This document shows, in pieces, positions 18,461 through 23,528 of a stretch of DNA of 26,688 nt. Position numbers and translations under genes: made by a program. The notes beneath the pieces were generated by a model. It saw only the letters and a list, made by a program, of their open reading frames with translations, was not told where the DNA came from and searched no databases. Positions within the stretch are counted from its first letter, which is position 1. The number at the start of each line of letters is the position of its first letter. This DNA comes from a virus. Where the stretch lies: the IMG/VR virus record IMGVR_UViG_3300037963_002654, positions 24,391 to 51,078 of that record; one strand, given 5' to 3'.

Positions 18461-18466
18461 ATTTTA

Positions 18467-18931
18467 TTATTTAGCTGCTTCAGTACTTGCTATAAAAACC
18501 TCCACTCTTCCTGCGCCTTTATGACAATAAGCTTTAACTTCATCAATATCTTCTAAGCTTGTCATTTCTGAAGTTGTTATTGCATCTGAATCATCAGCCT
18601 CAACAACTAAAGAGTGTCTATATAAGAAGAAAGATTGATTTTGCTCTATTTCATATGCAAATGCAACATTATTTTCCCCCATAACATTAATTACCAAAGG
18701 TTCTTTACCTAAGCTAGTTATTCTTACATATTTAATACTACCATCATCAAAAACTCCAGCAGATACTGTGTCTGCATGTGTTGTGTATAGAGATGTTAGT
18801 ACTTGTTGTTTAAATGAGTAAACTCTAGTGTACACATCAACAATGTTTGCTATGTTCATTGTTCGTGTAGTCCCTTGTTGTCTTCCCTGTATAACTATGT
18901 TTTCTCTTGTAGTTATTTGTAAATTCGGCAT
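18467..18931 (-). CDS. Small beta-rich virion-type protein, paralogue of the next gene downstream
   Basis: 154 residues; the tandem partner of the 17993-18460 product, sharing the 'RITxL' core strand, the N-terminal 'L-x-I-T-x-x-E-x-hxhxG' strand and the late 'SFFL/SFIV' strand. Its C-terminal third diverges (VVEADDSDAITTSEMTSLED). The pair probably arose by tandem duplication, perhaps to make a hetero-oligomer or to serve different sites on the particle. The ATG overlaps the preceding stop by one base (TAATG). No signal sequence or membrane segment. Confidence 0.6.
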   Translation of the reverse strand: MPNLQITTRENIVIQGRQQGTTRTMNIANIVDVYTRVYSFKQQVLTSLYTTHADTVSAGVFDDGSIKYVRITSLGKEPLVINVMGENNVAFAYEIEQNQSFFLYRHSLVVEADDSDAITTSEMTSLEDIDEVKAYCHKGAGRVEVFIASTEAAK

Positions 18932-19230
18932 TATTTTTTCTTTTTAATTTTAAACTTTAACTTCCAAACACCATAGTCAACATAACTGTATGACTCCACA
19001 TGATATTCGTGTGTACTTAAATTTATATACGTGTCTGCTCCTTCATGGGTTTCTCCCCCCACATAATAATAGCTTTTGTCAAGAATTTCATAGTCATTGT
19101 CTATTAAATTCATAACTATTTTTTCCTCCCTTTCTGCTAGATTTAAGAATTCTTTAGAAAAGCTAATATGGTGCATGTCTCCTAAAAGATTTTTATGAAT
19201 AACACCAAACTCTGTTTTTTCTTTTATCAT
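18931..19230 (-). CDS. 99-residue protein with possible leaderless start, unknown
   Basis: Charged protein with a helical section SKEFLNLAEREEKIVMNLI (about residues 24-42), then Tyr- and His-rich strands (SYYYVGGETHEGADTYINLS), ending in a lysine run. Not recognised. The perfect -7 element TATCTTTG (19242-19235) ends only four bases before its ATG, so transcription would start at or next to the start codon. A later start at Met19 would remove this oddity but also a well-formed N-terminus. It ends one base into the next gene (TAATG). Confidence 0.55.
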   Translation of the reverse strand: MIKEKTEFGVIHKNLLGDMHHISFSKEFLNLAEREEKIVMNLIDNDYEILDKSYYYVGGETHEGADTYINLSTHEYHVESYSYVDYGVWKLKFKIKKKK

Positions 19231-19234
19231 ACCC

Positions 19235-19242
19235 CAAAGATA
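19235..19242 (-). promoter_or_regulatory. TAnnTTTG promoter element, four bases before an ATG
   Basis: Minus-strand TATCTTTG, then GGGT, then ATG of the 99-residue gene. It matches the Bacteroidetes -7 consensus exactly; no convincing TTG at about -33. The spacing predicts a leaderless or nearly leaderless transcript. Confidence 0.6.
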
Positions 19243-19260
19243 TAAAAAAATAACAACATG

Positions 19261-19914
19261 CTAATAACCGCTCGCTGTGTTGTTACTAACAATACTATTA
19301 ACACTTATTATTGCATTGTTTTTCTTAGTCATCAAAGAATCAAAAAAAATATCATTTTCCTCCCTAAAAACTTCTGATATTTGTTTCATAGTTTCTTTTT
19401 CTTTATCTATTTGAACAGTAATTCTAACCTCTTCAATACTGTTGCCTTGCTTAAACATTATGCCTAAAACAGAGTGTGTACTTGTAATTGTTGAGCCACC
19501 CGCATATTCTATGTCTTCAGGATATGTGGTATATGACTCTCCAAAACTTACCACACGCATTCCACAGAAGTTGTTCCTTGGATAAAGAATAAGTGTTTTT
19601 TCTTTTTGAACTATTGGTTTTACAAAACCATATCTTTGAACAGCGCCATAAACTATGTTGCCTGCATTAGAACTCATTGTTATTACACCAGTGGCAACGC
19701 CAGATATTGTTGAAACAAGTGTCTTATAAGAATAAGAAGAATTAGGGTCTTGTATAAAAATTTTATCACCCACTGCAAGACCTAATGTAGCAAAGTCTCT
19801 AAATTTCTCATCTGTAGCTAACCAATGAGACACAAGAAGATTTGTGTTTTTTGCAGTTACATCACATTCACCTAAATGAACATCCTTTCCGTATGAAAAT
19901 ATTATATTATACAT
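19261..19914 (-). CDS. 217-residue protein carrying a C-terminal copy of the small paralogous domain
   Basis: The first 100 residues (MYNIIFSYGKDVHLGECDVT, then a beta-rich part with VGDKIFIQDPNSSYSYKTLV) have no recognised relatives here. From about residue 107 the sequence returns to the family seen in three neighbours. LILYPRNNFCGMRVVSFGE corresponds to the 'hFP-x-x-x-F-x-G' strand pair, SVLGIMFKQG to the second strand, and ETMKQISEVFREENDIFFDS to the helix-strand-D segment. It is therefore either a fusion of an extra beta domain to the common unit or an expanded family member. It overlaps the stop of the 100-residue gene by one base, and no gene lies between it and the promoter at 19235. 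Function unknown; virion role inferred from location. Confidence 0.55.
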   Translation of the reverse strand: MYNIIFSYGKDVHLGECDVTAKNTNLLVSHWLATDEKFRDFATLGLAVGDKIFIQDPNSSYSYKTLVSTISGVATGVITMSSNAGNIVYGAVQRYGFVKPIVQKEKTLILYPRNNFCGMRVVSFGESYTTYPEDIEYAGGSTITSTHSVLGIMFKQGNSIEEVRITVQIDKEKETMKQISEVFREENDIFFDSLMTKKNNAIISVNSIVSNNTASGY

Positions 19915-20216
19915 TATTTTATTACCACTTTAGTAAATGATGATATTGCTGTTACATCTGCACAAGGAAATATTCCTTGCTCCTCATCAAATGTTATTAC
20001 AGAACCAGAGTATTTGCTAAACAGTTCAATTAATTTTCTTGCAGTCTGAACACCAGTTCCTGTATTTATAGTTAATGTAATCTTATAAGCTAAAGGAGCT
20101 TTTTCAAAAAATAAATCTATAGTGGTTGCTGACGCATACTTAATGCCAACAAAAGACTTTAGCGGATATGCTAAATAATCTGCAGCGGTGTTTACAAACA
20201 AAACGTATCTCTCCAT
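19914..20216 (-). CDS. 100-residue member of the paralogous family, possible leaderless start
   Basis: Contains LAYPLKSFVGIKYASATTID (residues 15-34), then LFFEKAPLAYKITLTI, then a helix TARKLIELFSKYSG and strand SVITFD. This strand-strand-helix-strand order is shared with the products at 10216, 19261, 20263 and 20594. The match to the capsid-proximal protein (SQIVGIYIQASQVVEI against KSFVGIKYASATTIDL) is the closest among them. The -7 element TATATTTG ends four bases before the ATG and there is no other Met in the first half, so the start is well fixed. Not a family I can name. Confidence 0.58.
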   Translation of the reverse strand: MERYVLFVNTAADYLAYPLKSFVGIKYASATTIDLFFEKAPLAYKITLTINTGTGVQTARKLIELFSKYSGSVITFDEEQGIFPCADVTAISSFTKVVIK

Positions 20217-20220
20217 GGTG

Positions 20221-20228
20221 CAAATATA
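20221..20228 (-). promoter_or_regulatory. TAnnTTTG promoter element, four bases before an ATG
   Basis: Minus-strand TATATTTG, then CACC, then ATG of the 100-residue gene. A 15-base hairpin lies eight bases upstream. No TTG -33 element at the standard distance. Confidence 0.58.
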
Positions 20229-20235
20229 CTAAATT

Positions 20236-20250
20236 AAACGCGAAGCGTTT
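20236..20250. terminator. Short GC hairpin between late genes (possible terminator)
   Basis: AAACGC (20236-20241) pairs with GCGTTT (20245-20250) around GAA. On the plus strand seven T's follow from the stem end, giving terminator form for rightward transcripts. On the minus strand the hairpin lies after the 108-residue gene's stop and upstream of the TATATTTG promoter. It could separate the two transcription units. Confidence 0.5.
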
Positions 20251-20262
20251 TTTTGCAAAATA

Positions 20263-20589
20263 TTACGGTTCGGTTGATTTAGTAACTGCCACCGAAGCAA
20301 TATTGCTATTAATTTTCTCAGAAGTTGCAGAATCAAAAATTACAACCAATGGGTTTTCACCCAAAGCCAACTCATTAGTTATACTTACTAAAACCTCTTT
20401 ATGTTTATTATTACTACTAGTTGTTATTTCAACAATATCATTATCCTTACCCGCAGCTCTTCCGTCTTCTTGTATAGGGGTGAAGCATATTTCTAGTACA
20501 GTATCTGATGCTGGCGAGCCTCCTCTAAAGTTTTTTGCTGGAAAAAGATGAACTGCTGTCCCATCGTGTATGTAAATAAACTTTTCCAT
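20263..20589 (-). CDS. 108-residue member of the paralogous family
   Basis: Begins MEKFIYIHDGTAVHLFPAKN, continuing FRGGSPASDTVLEICF (residues 21-36). It has the family's conserved 'hFPxxxFxG' strand, a variable acidic loop (QEDGRAAGKDNDIVEI), then KEVLVSITNELALGENPLVV and IFD. It aligns along its length with the 122-residue product next to it, including KEV-x(3)-I/L-x-N-E-h-A-h-G. The ATG lies five bases after the neighbour's stop. The family has no enzyme motif and looks like a single alpha/beta domain. I infer a small structural protein. Confidence 0.6.
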   Translation of the reverse strand: MEKFIYIHDGTAVHLFPAKNFRGGSPASDTVLEICFTPIQEDGRAAGKDNDIVEITTSSNNKHKEVLVSITNELALGENPLVVIFDSATSEKINSNIASVAVTKSTEP

Positions 20590-20593
20590 AATA

Positions 20594-20962
20594 TTATGTT
20601 GTATCTTGTGCTATACCCAATGTAGAAACAACTCCTGTGAAATACTCATTTGTAACATTATCTGCTAGAACTATTATAGGTTCATGACCAAAAGCTATTT
20701 CATTAGCCAAATCAATACTCACTTCTTTTTCTGAACCTGTTGCTACTTCTAAAAAAATATAAGCTGAATTCATTGCAACTGTAGGTTCATATTGTTGGGG
20801 GTTTTCAAAAAAAAATGCACACAAACCAGTCGACACATCAGACCTCATGCCCCTAAAAGATTCCACAGGAAACAATACAGAGTCTACATGATGGTCGTCT
20901 TGTATTAAACTACTAACATGTCTAGCGTAAATAAATTTACTGCTTACTATATTACTACTCAT
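20594..20962 (-). CDS. 122-residue member of the paralogous family
   Basis: KFIYARHVSSLIQDD (8-22) leads to VLFPVESFRGMRSDVSTGLC (29-48), with FFENP next, then KEVSIDLANEIAFGHEPIIV (79-98), LAD and NEYFTGVVSTLGI. It matches the 108-residue neighbour and, more weakly, the capsid-proximal protein at 10216 (the last strand and 'D-x(3)-N/S-x-Y-h' segment). The ATG lies inside the end of the 48-residue gene, in an ATGAGTAG overlap, so it is probably read by coupled translation. Start choice is firm because the two frames interlock. Confidence 0.6.
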   Translation of the reverse strand: MSSNIVSSKFIYARHVSSLIQDDHHVDSVLFPVESFRGMRSDVSTGLCAFFFENPQQYEPTVAMNSAYIFLEVATGSEKEVSIDLANEIAFGHEPIIVLADNVTNEYFTGVVSTLGIAQDTT

Positions 20963-21101
20963 CCTCTATTGATTTATCTGTTAACGTTATACATAGTGGC
21001 CCTAAAAAGAATTGAGCCTCCGTGTAAGGATGTACTGAATCGGGCTCATAGTGTCTTATACCTAACACAAATCCCCAATGAAAGCTAAATAATACCTGCA
21101 T
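20955..21101 (-). CDS. 48-residue protein, first gene of the late block
   Basis: A short aromatic-rich protein beginning MQVLFSFHWGFVLGIRHYEP and ending in an acidic stretch (DKSIEDE). It is the first leftward gene after the divergent control region. Its TAG stop (20957-20955) lies inside the start of the 122-residue gene, and TAGATTTG ends five bases before its ATG. Overlap plus promoter makes a real gene likely in spite of the size. The N-terminal 15 residues are moderately hydrophobic but too polar at H8/R16 for a confident membrane helix. Not recognised. Confidence 0.58.
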   Translation of the reverse strand: MQVLFSFHWGFVLGIRHYEPDSVHPYTEAQFFLGPLCITLTDKSIEDE

Positions 21102-21106
21102 GTATG

Positions 21107-21114
21107 CAAATCTA
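21107..21114 (-). promoter_or_regulatory. TAnnTTTG promoter element at the head of the late block
   Basis: Minus-strand TAGATTTG, then CATAC, then ATG of the 48-residue gene. The upstream sequence is a long A/T tract (21115-21140). It is the third late promoter placed so close to the start codon that the mRNA would have almost no leader. Confidence 0.58.
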
Positions 21115-21347
21115 CAAAAAAATTTTTTTTATTTTTTTACAAGTGTGTAAACCTTATTCCTAATATGACCACCCCCTTTCCATTTTTTCGAACCCCCGTC
21201 CCATTGTTTGCAATTCCTTTATTTAAACAGAAAAACAGCACATATTCGCCTCAGGAAAACCTTTCGGTTGTTCTTGAGTGCTCTCAGTACTATTTTTATG
21301 TACTAAAAAAATTAGTGTGCTTGTAAGAGAACGGCATAGGTTATTCA

Positions 21348-21356
21348 TTCACTATC
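21348..21356 (+). repeat. TTCACTATC box, partial copy
   Basis: First of four copies of a word found between rightward genes. This copy diverges after TTCACTATC (next bases CTC instead of AT). Confidence 0.4.
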
Positions 21357-21400
21357 CTCATGTGTATTGTGTAGCAGTATTCTTATGTTGTGTTGTTGTA

Positions 21401-21428
21401 TTGTTCTTTAAATGATTTGCTATAGTAC
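21401..21428 (+). promoter_or_regulatory. Candidate rightward promoter
   Basis: TTGTTCTTT (21401-21409), with 17 bases between TTG and TATAGTAC (21421-21428). The TTG resembles the Bacteroidetes -33 element, but the -7 part does not match TAnnTTTG. Confidence 0.35.
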
Positions 21429-21436
21429 TGTACAGT
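21427..21436. promoter_or_regulatory. Perfect palindrome ACTGTACAGT
   Basis: A ten-base perfect inverted repeat overlapping the end of the candidate promoter at 21401-21428. It shares the TGTACA core with the palindrome at 13148-13159. It may be an operator; short palindromes also occur by chance. Confidence 0.3.
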
Positions 21437-21547
21437 CATTGTCCCACTCCCGCCCAAGTTACGAAAAATATTTGACATTGTCAAGTGCTTGCTTAACATA
21501 CTTTACAATGCGTTATACTATTTGAGTGTTTGCTATCATATAACAAG

Positions 21548-21575
21548 TTTGTTCTTTTTTGTAGTGTGTTATAAT
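21548..21575 (+). promoter_or_regulatory. Candidate promoter for the rightward small-gene cluster
   Basis: TTTGTTCTTTTTT (21548-21560), with 18 bases from TTG to TATAAT (21570-21575), 28 bases before ATG 21603. Best formed of the rightward promoter candidates. Confidence 0.42.
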
Positions 21576-21602
21576 TAATTACTAATCTTTAAACTATTTA
21601 AT

Positions 21603-21755
21603 ATGCTACTTAAGTATTTGTTCTTCATACTAATAGGTATCGGTTTATCTATTGTATTTCATACTTGCTACAACAACCCACGTGTTTTTCGTGTGATACT
21701 TTGTATTACAAGTCTATACATCGTGTTCATCAGTTTGTGGCTACTTATTTTCTAA
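21603..21755 (+). CDS. 50-residue two-helix membrane protein
   Basis: Two hydrophobic segments, residues 5-19 (YLFFILIGIGLSIVF) and 31-50 (VILCITSLYIVFISLWLLIF), are joined by a short loop with NNPRVFR. The loop's two Arg suggest it faces the cytoplasm, with both ends outside. The A/T-rich leader (AAACTATTTAAT before ATG) is like those of the following genes, and the spacing to the next gene is 17 bases. Small membrane proteins of this form in phages are often holins, superinfection-exclusion factors or host-takeover proteins. Nothing here decides among them. Confidence 0.5.
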   Translation: MLLKYLFFILIGIGLSIVFHTCYNNPRVFRVILCITSLYIVFISLWLLIF

Positions 21756-21772
21756 CTACTAAATTATTTACT

Positions 21773-21883
21773 ATGAAAAGACTTATTCCTGAGCCACAAG
21801 TTGTCACTATCATTTGTATCATTGTTATACTTGCTATGGTAACAAGCTGTGGAGTGGGCTATCCACCATGTGGTCACCCATAA
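21773..21883 (+). CDS. 36-residue lipoprotein-like or membrane peptide
   Basis: After MKRLIPEPQ a hydrophobic stretch (residues 10-23, VVTIICIIVILAMV) is followed by T-S-C26-G, which fits the lipobox pattern [LVI]-[ASTVI]-[GAS]-C. The peptide after Cys26 is only 11 residues (GVGYPPCGHP plus the Cys). If processed it would be a very short lipopeptide; if not, a single-pass membrane peptide. The leader AAATTATTTACT before ATG matches its neighbours. Being next to a two-helix membrane protein recalls lysis or exclusion gene pairs, but the size is well below a typical outer-membrane spanin. Confidence 0.45.
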   Translation: MKRLIPEPQVVTIICIIVILAMVTSCGVGYPPCGHP

Positions 21884-21923
21884 TGTAACTAAACTATTTC
21901 TAACTTAATAAATTTATTATGCT

Positions 21924-22043
21924 ATGTCTAATTATCATTACTGCGTTAATAAAATACTTTCGCTTGACATCTCTAATGAGCGGAAAGTTCTTTGGTTAAA
22001 TGTATTTAACGACGCAAAATTCTTAATTGAACGCAACAAATAA
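21924..22043 (+). CDS. 39-residue protein before a terminator, unknown
   Basis: Starts MSNYHYCVNKILSLDISNER and ends FNDAKFLIERNK. It looks like a compact helical peptide. The stop lies seven bases before a strong terminator hairpin, and it shares the T/A-rich leader of the two genes before it, so the three probably form one short transcript from the promoter at 21548. An ATG five bases earlier opens a different frame of only 25 codons and is less likely. No function recognised. Confidence 0.5.
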   Translation: MSNYHYCVNKILSLDISNERKVLWLNVFNDAKFLIERNK

Positions 22044-22049
22044 TATCTG

Positions 22050-22076
22050 AGGGAACTTCGTGTTCCCTTTTTTTTT
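22050..22076 (+). terminator. Rho-independent terminator
   Basis: AGGGAAC (22050-22056) pairs with GTTCCCT (22062-22068) around TTCGT, followed by a run of T's to 22076. It ends the small-gene transcript that begins at 21603. Confidence 0.85.
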
Positions 22077-22081
22077 GCTCA

Positions 22082-22091
22082 GCCTTTGCCC
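22082..22091 (+). repeat. GCCTTTGCCC repeat, copy 1
   Basis: One of three perfect copies (others at 23394 and 23416) plus a variant at 22328 (GCCTTTGCGC). All lie in rightward intergenic DNA. This copy is preceded by CTCA, as in the CTCAGCC at 22294. Confidence 0.45.
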
Positions 22092-22104
22092 TTCTGCTTA
22101 CTAG

Positions 22105-22131
22105 TTTGTTCTTCTTATTATTGCTTAACAT
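22105..22131 (+). promoter_or_regulatory. Candidate promoter before the 48-residue coiled-coil gene
   Basis: TTTGTTCTTCTT (22105-22116), with 17 bases from TTG to TAACAT (22126-22131), 14 bases before ATG 22145. Confidence 0.38.
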
Positions 22132-22144
22132 AAATTATATAACT

Positions 22145-22291
22145 ATGAATGATAAATTAGAAAGTATCTTATATTTAGAAAGAAAAATCGGAAAGTTAAA
22201 TTATACAATAGAAAATCTAATTGAAGATAATATAAAATTAAAAGAAAAATTAAAAAAATGTCAAGACGAACGCTGGGGGATTGAAATATAA
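22145..22291 (+). CDS. 48-residue coiled-coil protein
   Basis: MNDKLESILYLERKIGKLNY is followed by a heptad-like stretch of Leu/Ile and Lys/Glu through LKEKLKKCQDE, ending RWGIEI. It is almost wholly helical and would dimerise. It stands alone between a terminator and a non-coding stretch, with an A/T-rich leader (CATAAATTATATAACT) like its neighbours. An in-frame TTG 39 bases upstream would add a hydrophobic start, but it lies within the promoter candidate and is less likely. A small antirepressor or host-protein binder would look like this; that is speculation. Confidence 0.55.
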   Translation: MNDKLESILYLERKIGKLNYTIENLIEDNIKLKEKLKKCQDERWGIEI

Positions 22292-22303
22292 TTCCTCAGC
22301 CTC

Positions 22304-22314
22304 TTCACTATCAT
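22304..22314 (+). repeat. TTCACTATCAT box, copy 2
   Basis: Perfect 11-base copy, preceded by CTCAGCCTC. It matches 23433-23443 and 26580-26590. Confidence 0.55.
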
Positions 22315-22595
22315 AATTTTTCGCCTTGCCTTTGCGCTACTCAGTGCTACGCCCTGCTCCCTTTTGTTCTTTTTTATGTTGTCCTTGTTCGTGATAATAC
22401 TTTCGTGCTGAACCTCTTTACTTTGATATATGTTCACCCATAAAGTCCCACGTTCAATCTCTTTTGTCTCTTGTAGTGATAATTCAGCGTTTCATAGCAC
22501 GCGTAGCAACCTACAATTTACAATATACAGAGAACATTCAGCTTTAGAGTTATGTTGCAAGTTACTATGCAACCTCTTTCCAATAGTATCAGCTG

Positions 22596-22625
22596 TTTGT
22601 TCTCTTTTTTTTTGGAATAAGAAAG
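22596..22625 (+). promoter_or_regulatory. Candidate promoter before the 201-residue gene
   Basis: TTTGTTCTC (22596-22604), a T-run, then TAAGAAAG (22618-22625) 18 bases after TTG. ATG 22675 is 49 bases further on. The earlier in-frame ATG at 22633 would leave an unusually short leader. Confidence 0.33.
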
Positions 22626-22674
22626 TGCCAATATGTTAAAGGCTTTCAATTACTTATTTATAAAATTTAATGCA

Positions 22675-23280
22675 ATGAACGATTTACTTACTAAAGCCCT
22701 ACAAAAGAAATTATCTGACGTAGGCAATATTCAAGTTAACTATTTAGACAGAACCAACGGTGTCAAGTCTGGCTCTCTATTCACTATCAACCCTTCATAT
22801 AAATATCTTATGATGAACTCTGAAACACTTACAGAAAGTGGTTATGAATACGAAACATCAGACCCAAAACCATTTGACTGTGCAAACATTATGATTATCA
22901 ATAGATACTATTCCAAAAAACAAAACAAGTGGATAGAAGAATTGGTACCTGCACTCGCAATCAATCTTAAATCAACAGAACAACCTGACGCAAACAAAAC
23001 TCGTTACTGTTCTATGATATTCAGAGGTACTTCCTTTGACAGATTAATGGACGAGATTATACTTGCGCATCAAAGTGGTCAAGATTTAGACAGAGCAAAA
23101 GCTTTGTACTCTATCATTGACAACAATGGTCTTACTGTCTCTGACTTCTTTGAGCATTTACAATCTGGCAAACCTATCAGCTTTGCACAATACAAACGTG
23201 GCAACAACATGAACTTCGTTGACGCTAAGTATTACACAGAAAAGATTGAGTCTGCCGAAGATGTTTCTAGCGACTTGTAA
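22675..23280 (+). CDS. 201-residue protein, unknown
   Basis: Begins MNDLLTKALQKKLSDVGNIQ. Two starts are in frame. ATG 22633 would add 14 residues, but ATG 22675 has the long A/T-rich leader (TTATTTATAAAATTTAATGCA) seen before the other genes, so I prefer it. Residues 20-110 look beta-rich (INPSYKYLMMNSETLTES, then a KPFDCANIMIINRYYS strand). The C-terminal half is helical (FDRLMDEIILAHQSGQDLDR, ALYSIIDNNGLTVSDFFEHL). Codon use is more even than in its neighbours (many AAC, GAC and CTT), suggesting high expression or a different origin. It is followed by two stem-loops. No motif or relative recognised; its position early in the rightward block suggests an early host-interaction protein. Confidence 0.6.
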   Translation: MNDLLTKALQKKLSDVGNIQVNYLDRTNGVKSGSLFTINPSYKYLMMNSETLTESGYEYETSDPKPFDCANIMIINRYYSKKQNKWIEELVPALAINLKSTEQPDANKTRYCSMIFRGTSFDRLMDEIILAHQSGQDLDRAKALYSIIDNNGLTVSDFFEHLQSGKPISFAQYKRGNNMNFVDAKYYTEKIESAEDVSSDL

Positions 23281-23286
23281 TCAATC

Positions 23287-23351
23287 AGATATCAGGGGGT
23301 ACTCAAACGTACCCTCTTATATCTATTAACTTTCCCTGTACGTCACAGGGA
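23287..23351 (+). other. Tandem stem-loops after the 201-residue gene
   Basis: First: AGATAT (23287-23292) with ATATCT (23319-23324), and inside it GGGTAC (23297-23302) with GTACCC (23309-23314). Second: TCCCTGT (23333-23339) with ACAGGGA (23345-23351) around ACGTC. Neither has a T-tract, so this may be a 3' stabilising structure or a small RNA rather than a plain terminator. Confidence 0.55.
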
Positions 23352-23393
23352 GACTATGGCGTGCTCACTGCGTTCGCACAATTACAAACAACC

Positions 23394-23403
23394 GCCTTTG
23401 CCC
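23394..23403 (+). repeat. GCCTTTGCCC repeat, copy 2
   Basis: Perfect copy, 22 bases start to start before copy 3. Confidence 0.45.
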
Positions 23404-23415
23404 ACGCCACCACTA

Positions 23416-23425
23416 GCCTTTGCCC
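23416..23425 (+). repeat. GCCTTTGCCC repeat, copy 3
   Basis: Perfect copy, followed by TCAAC and the TTCACTATCAT box at 23433. Confidence 0.45.
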
Positions 23426-23432
23426 TCAACTA

Positions 23433-23443
23433 TTCACTATCAT
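23433..23443 (+). repeat. TTCACTATCAT box, copy 3
   Basis: Perfect 11-base copy, 30 bases before a TTTGTTC promoter candidate and 86 bases before ATG 23529. Confidence 0.55.
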
Positions 23444-23472
23444 TATGCGCCGTAATTTTTCCTCCCATGTTC

Positions 23473-23501
23473 TTTGTTCGTCTCTTTTTTGTGTAAATAA
23501 C
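23473..23501 (+). promoter_or_regulatory. Candidate promoter for the amidotransferase/amidoligase run
   Basis: TTTGTTCG (23473-23480), with 17 bases from TTG to TAAATAAC (23494-23501), 27 bases before ATG 23529. It would drive the four-gene run to 26471, which has no gap longer than 11 bases. Confidence 0.42.
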
Positions 23502-23528
23502 GAGTAATAATTAATACAAATTTTAATC

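Larger units (their letters stand above)
21115..21602. other. Divergent non-coding control region
   Basis: About 490 bases separate the leftward late block from the rightward small-gene block, and I find no convincing gene on either strand. It starts with A/T runs (21115-21140). It contains a TTCACTATC box (21348), two TTTGTTC-type promoter candidates (21401 and 21548), the palindrome ACTGTACAGT (21427) and a stretch rich in TTGTTG/TGTTGT (21385-21405). It probably holds the switch between early rightward and late leftward transcription. An origin is possible but not shown. Confidence 0.6.
22292..22674 (+). other. Non-coding stretch with repeated words
   Basis: Holds a TTCACTATCAT box (22304-22314), a GCCTTTGCGC word (22328-22337), TTTGTTCTTTTTT (22363-22375) and a second TTTGTTCTC element (22596). 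An open frame at 22430-22639 is present but looks non-coding (Cys/Ser-rich, codon use unlike the neighbours). Long for an intergenic gap in this compact genome; a small RNA or complex promoter is possible. Confidence 0.5.
23281..23528 (+). other. Structured non-coding gap
   Basis: Contains two hairpins (23287-23324 and 23333-23351), a more GC-rich stretch (about 23340-23430), two GCCTTTGCCC copies, a TTCACTATCAT box and a promoter candidate. No coding frame is convincing. Confidence 0.55.

Noticed and set aside
20168-20551. 127-codon plus-strand frame
   Set aside because: Antisense to two members of the paralogous family and crosses their intergenic hairpin.
21919-21996. Alternative 25-codon frame starting five bases before ATG 21924
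   Set aside because: Shorter, and the 39-codon frame ends neatly just before the terminator.
22430-22639. Open frame of 69 codons on the plus strand
   Set aside because: Cys/Ser-rich product with codon use unlike the neighbours, no usual A/T leader; the stretch holds regulatory words instead.
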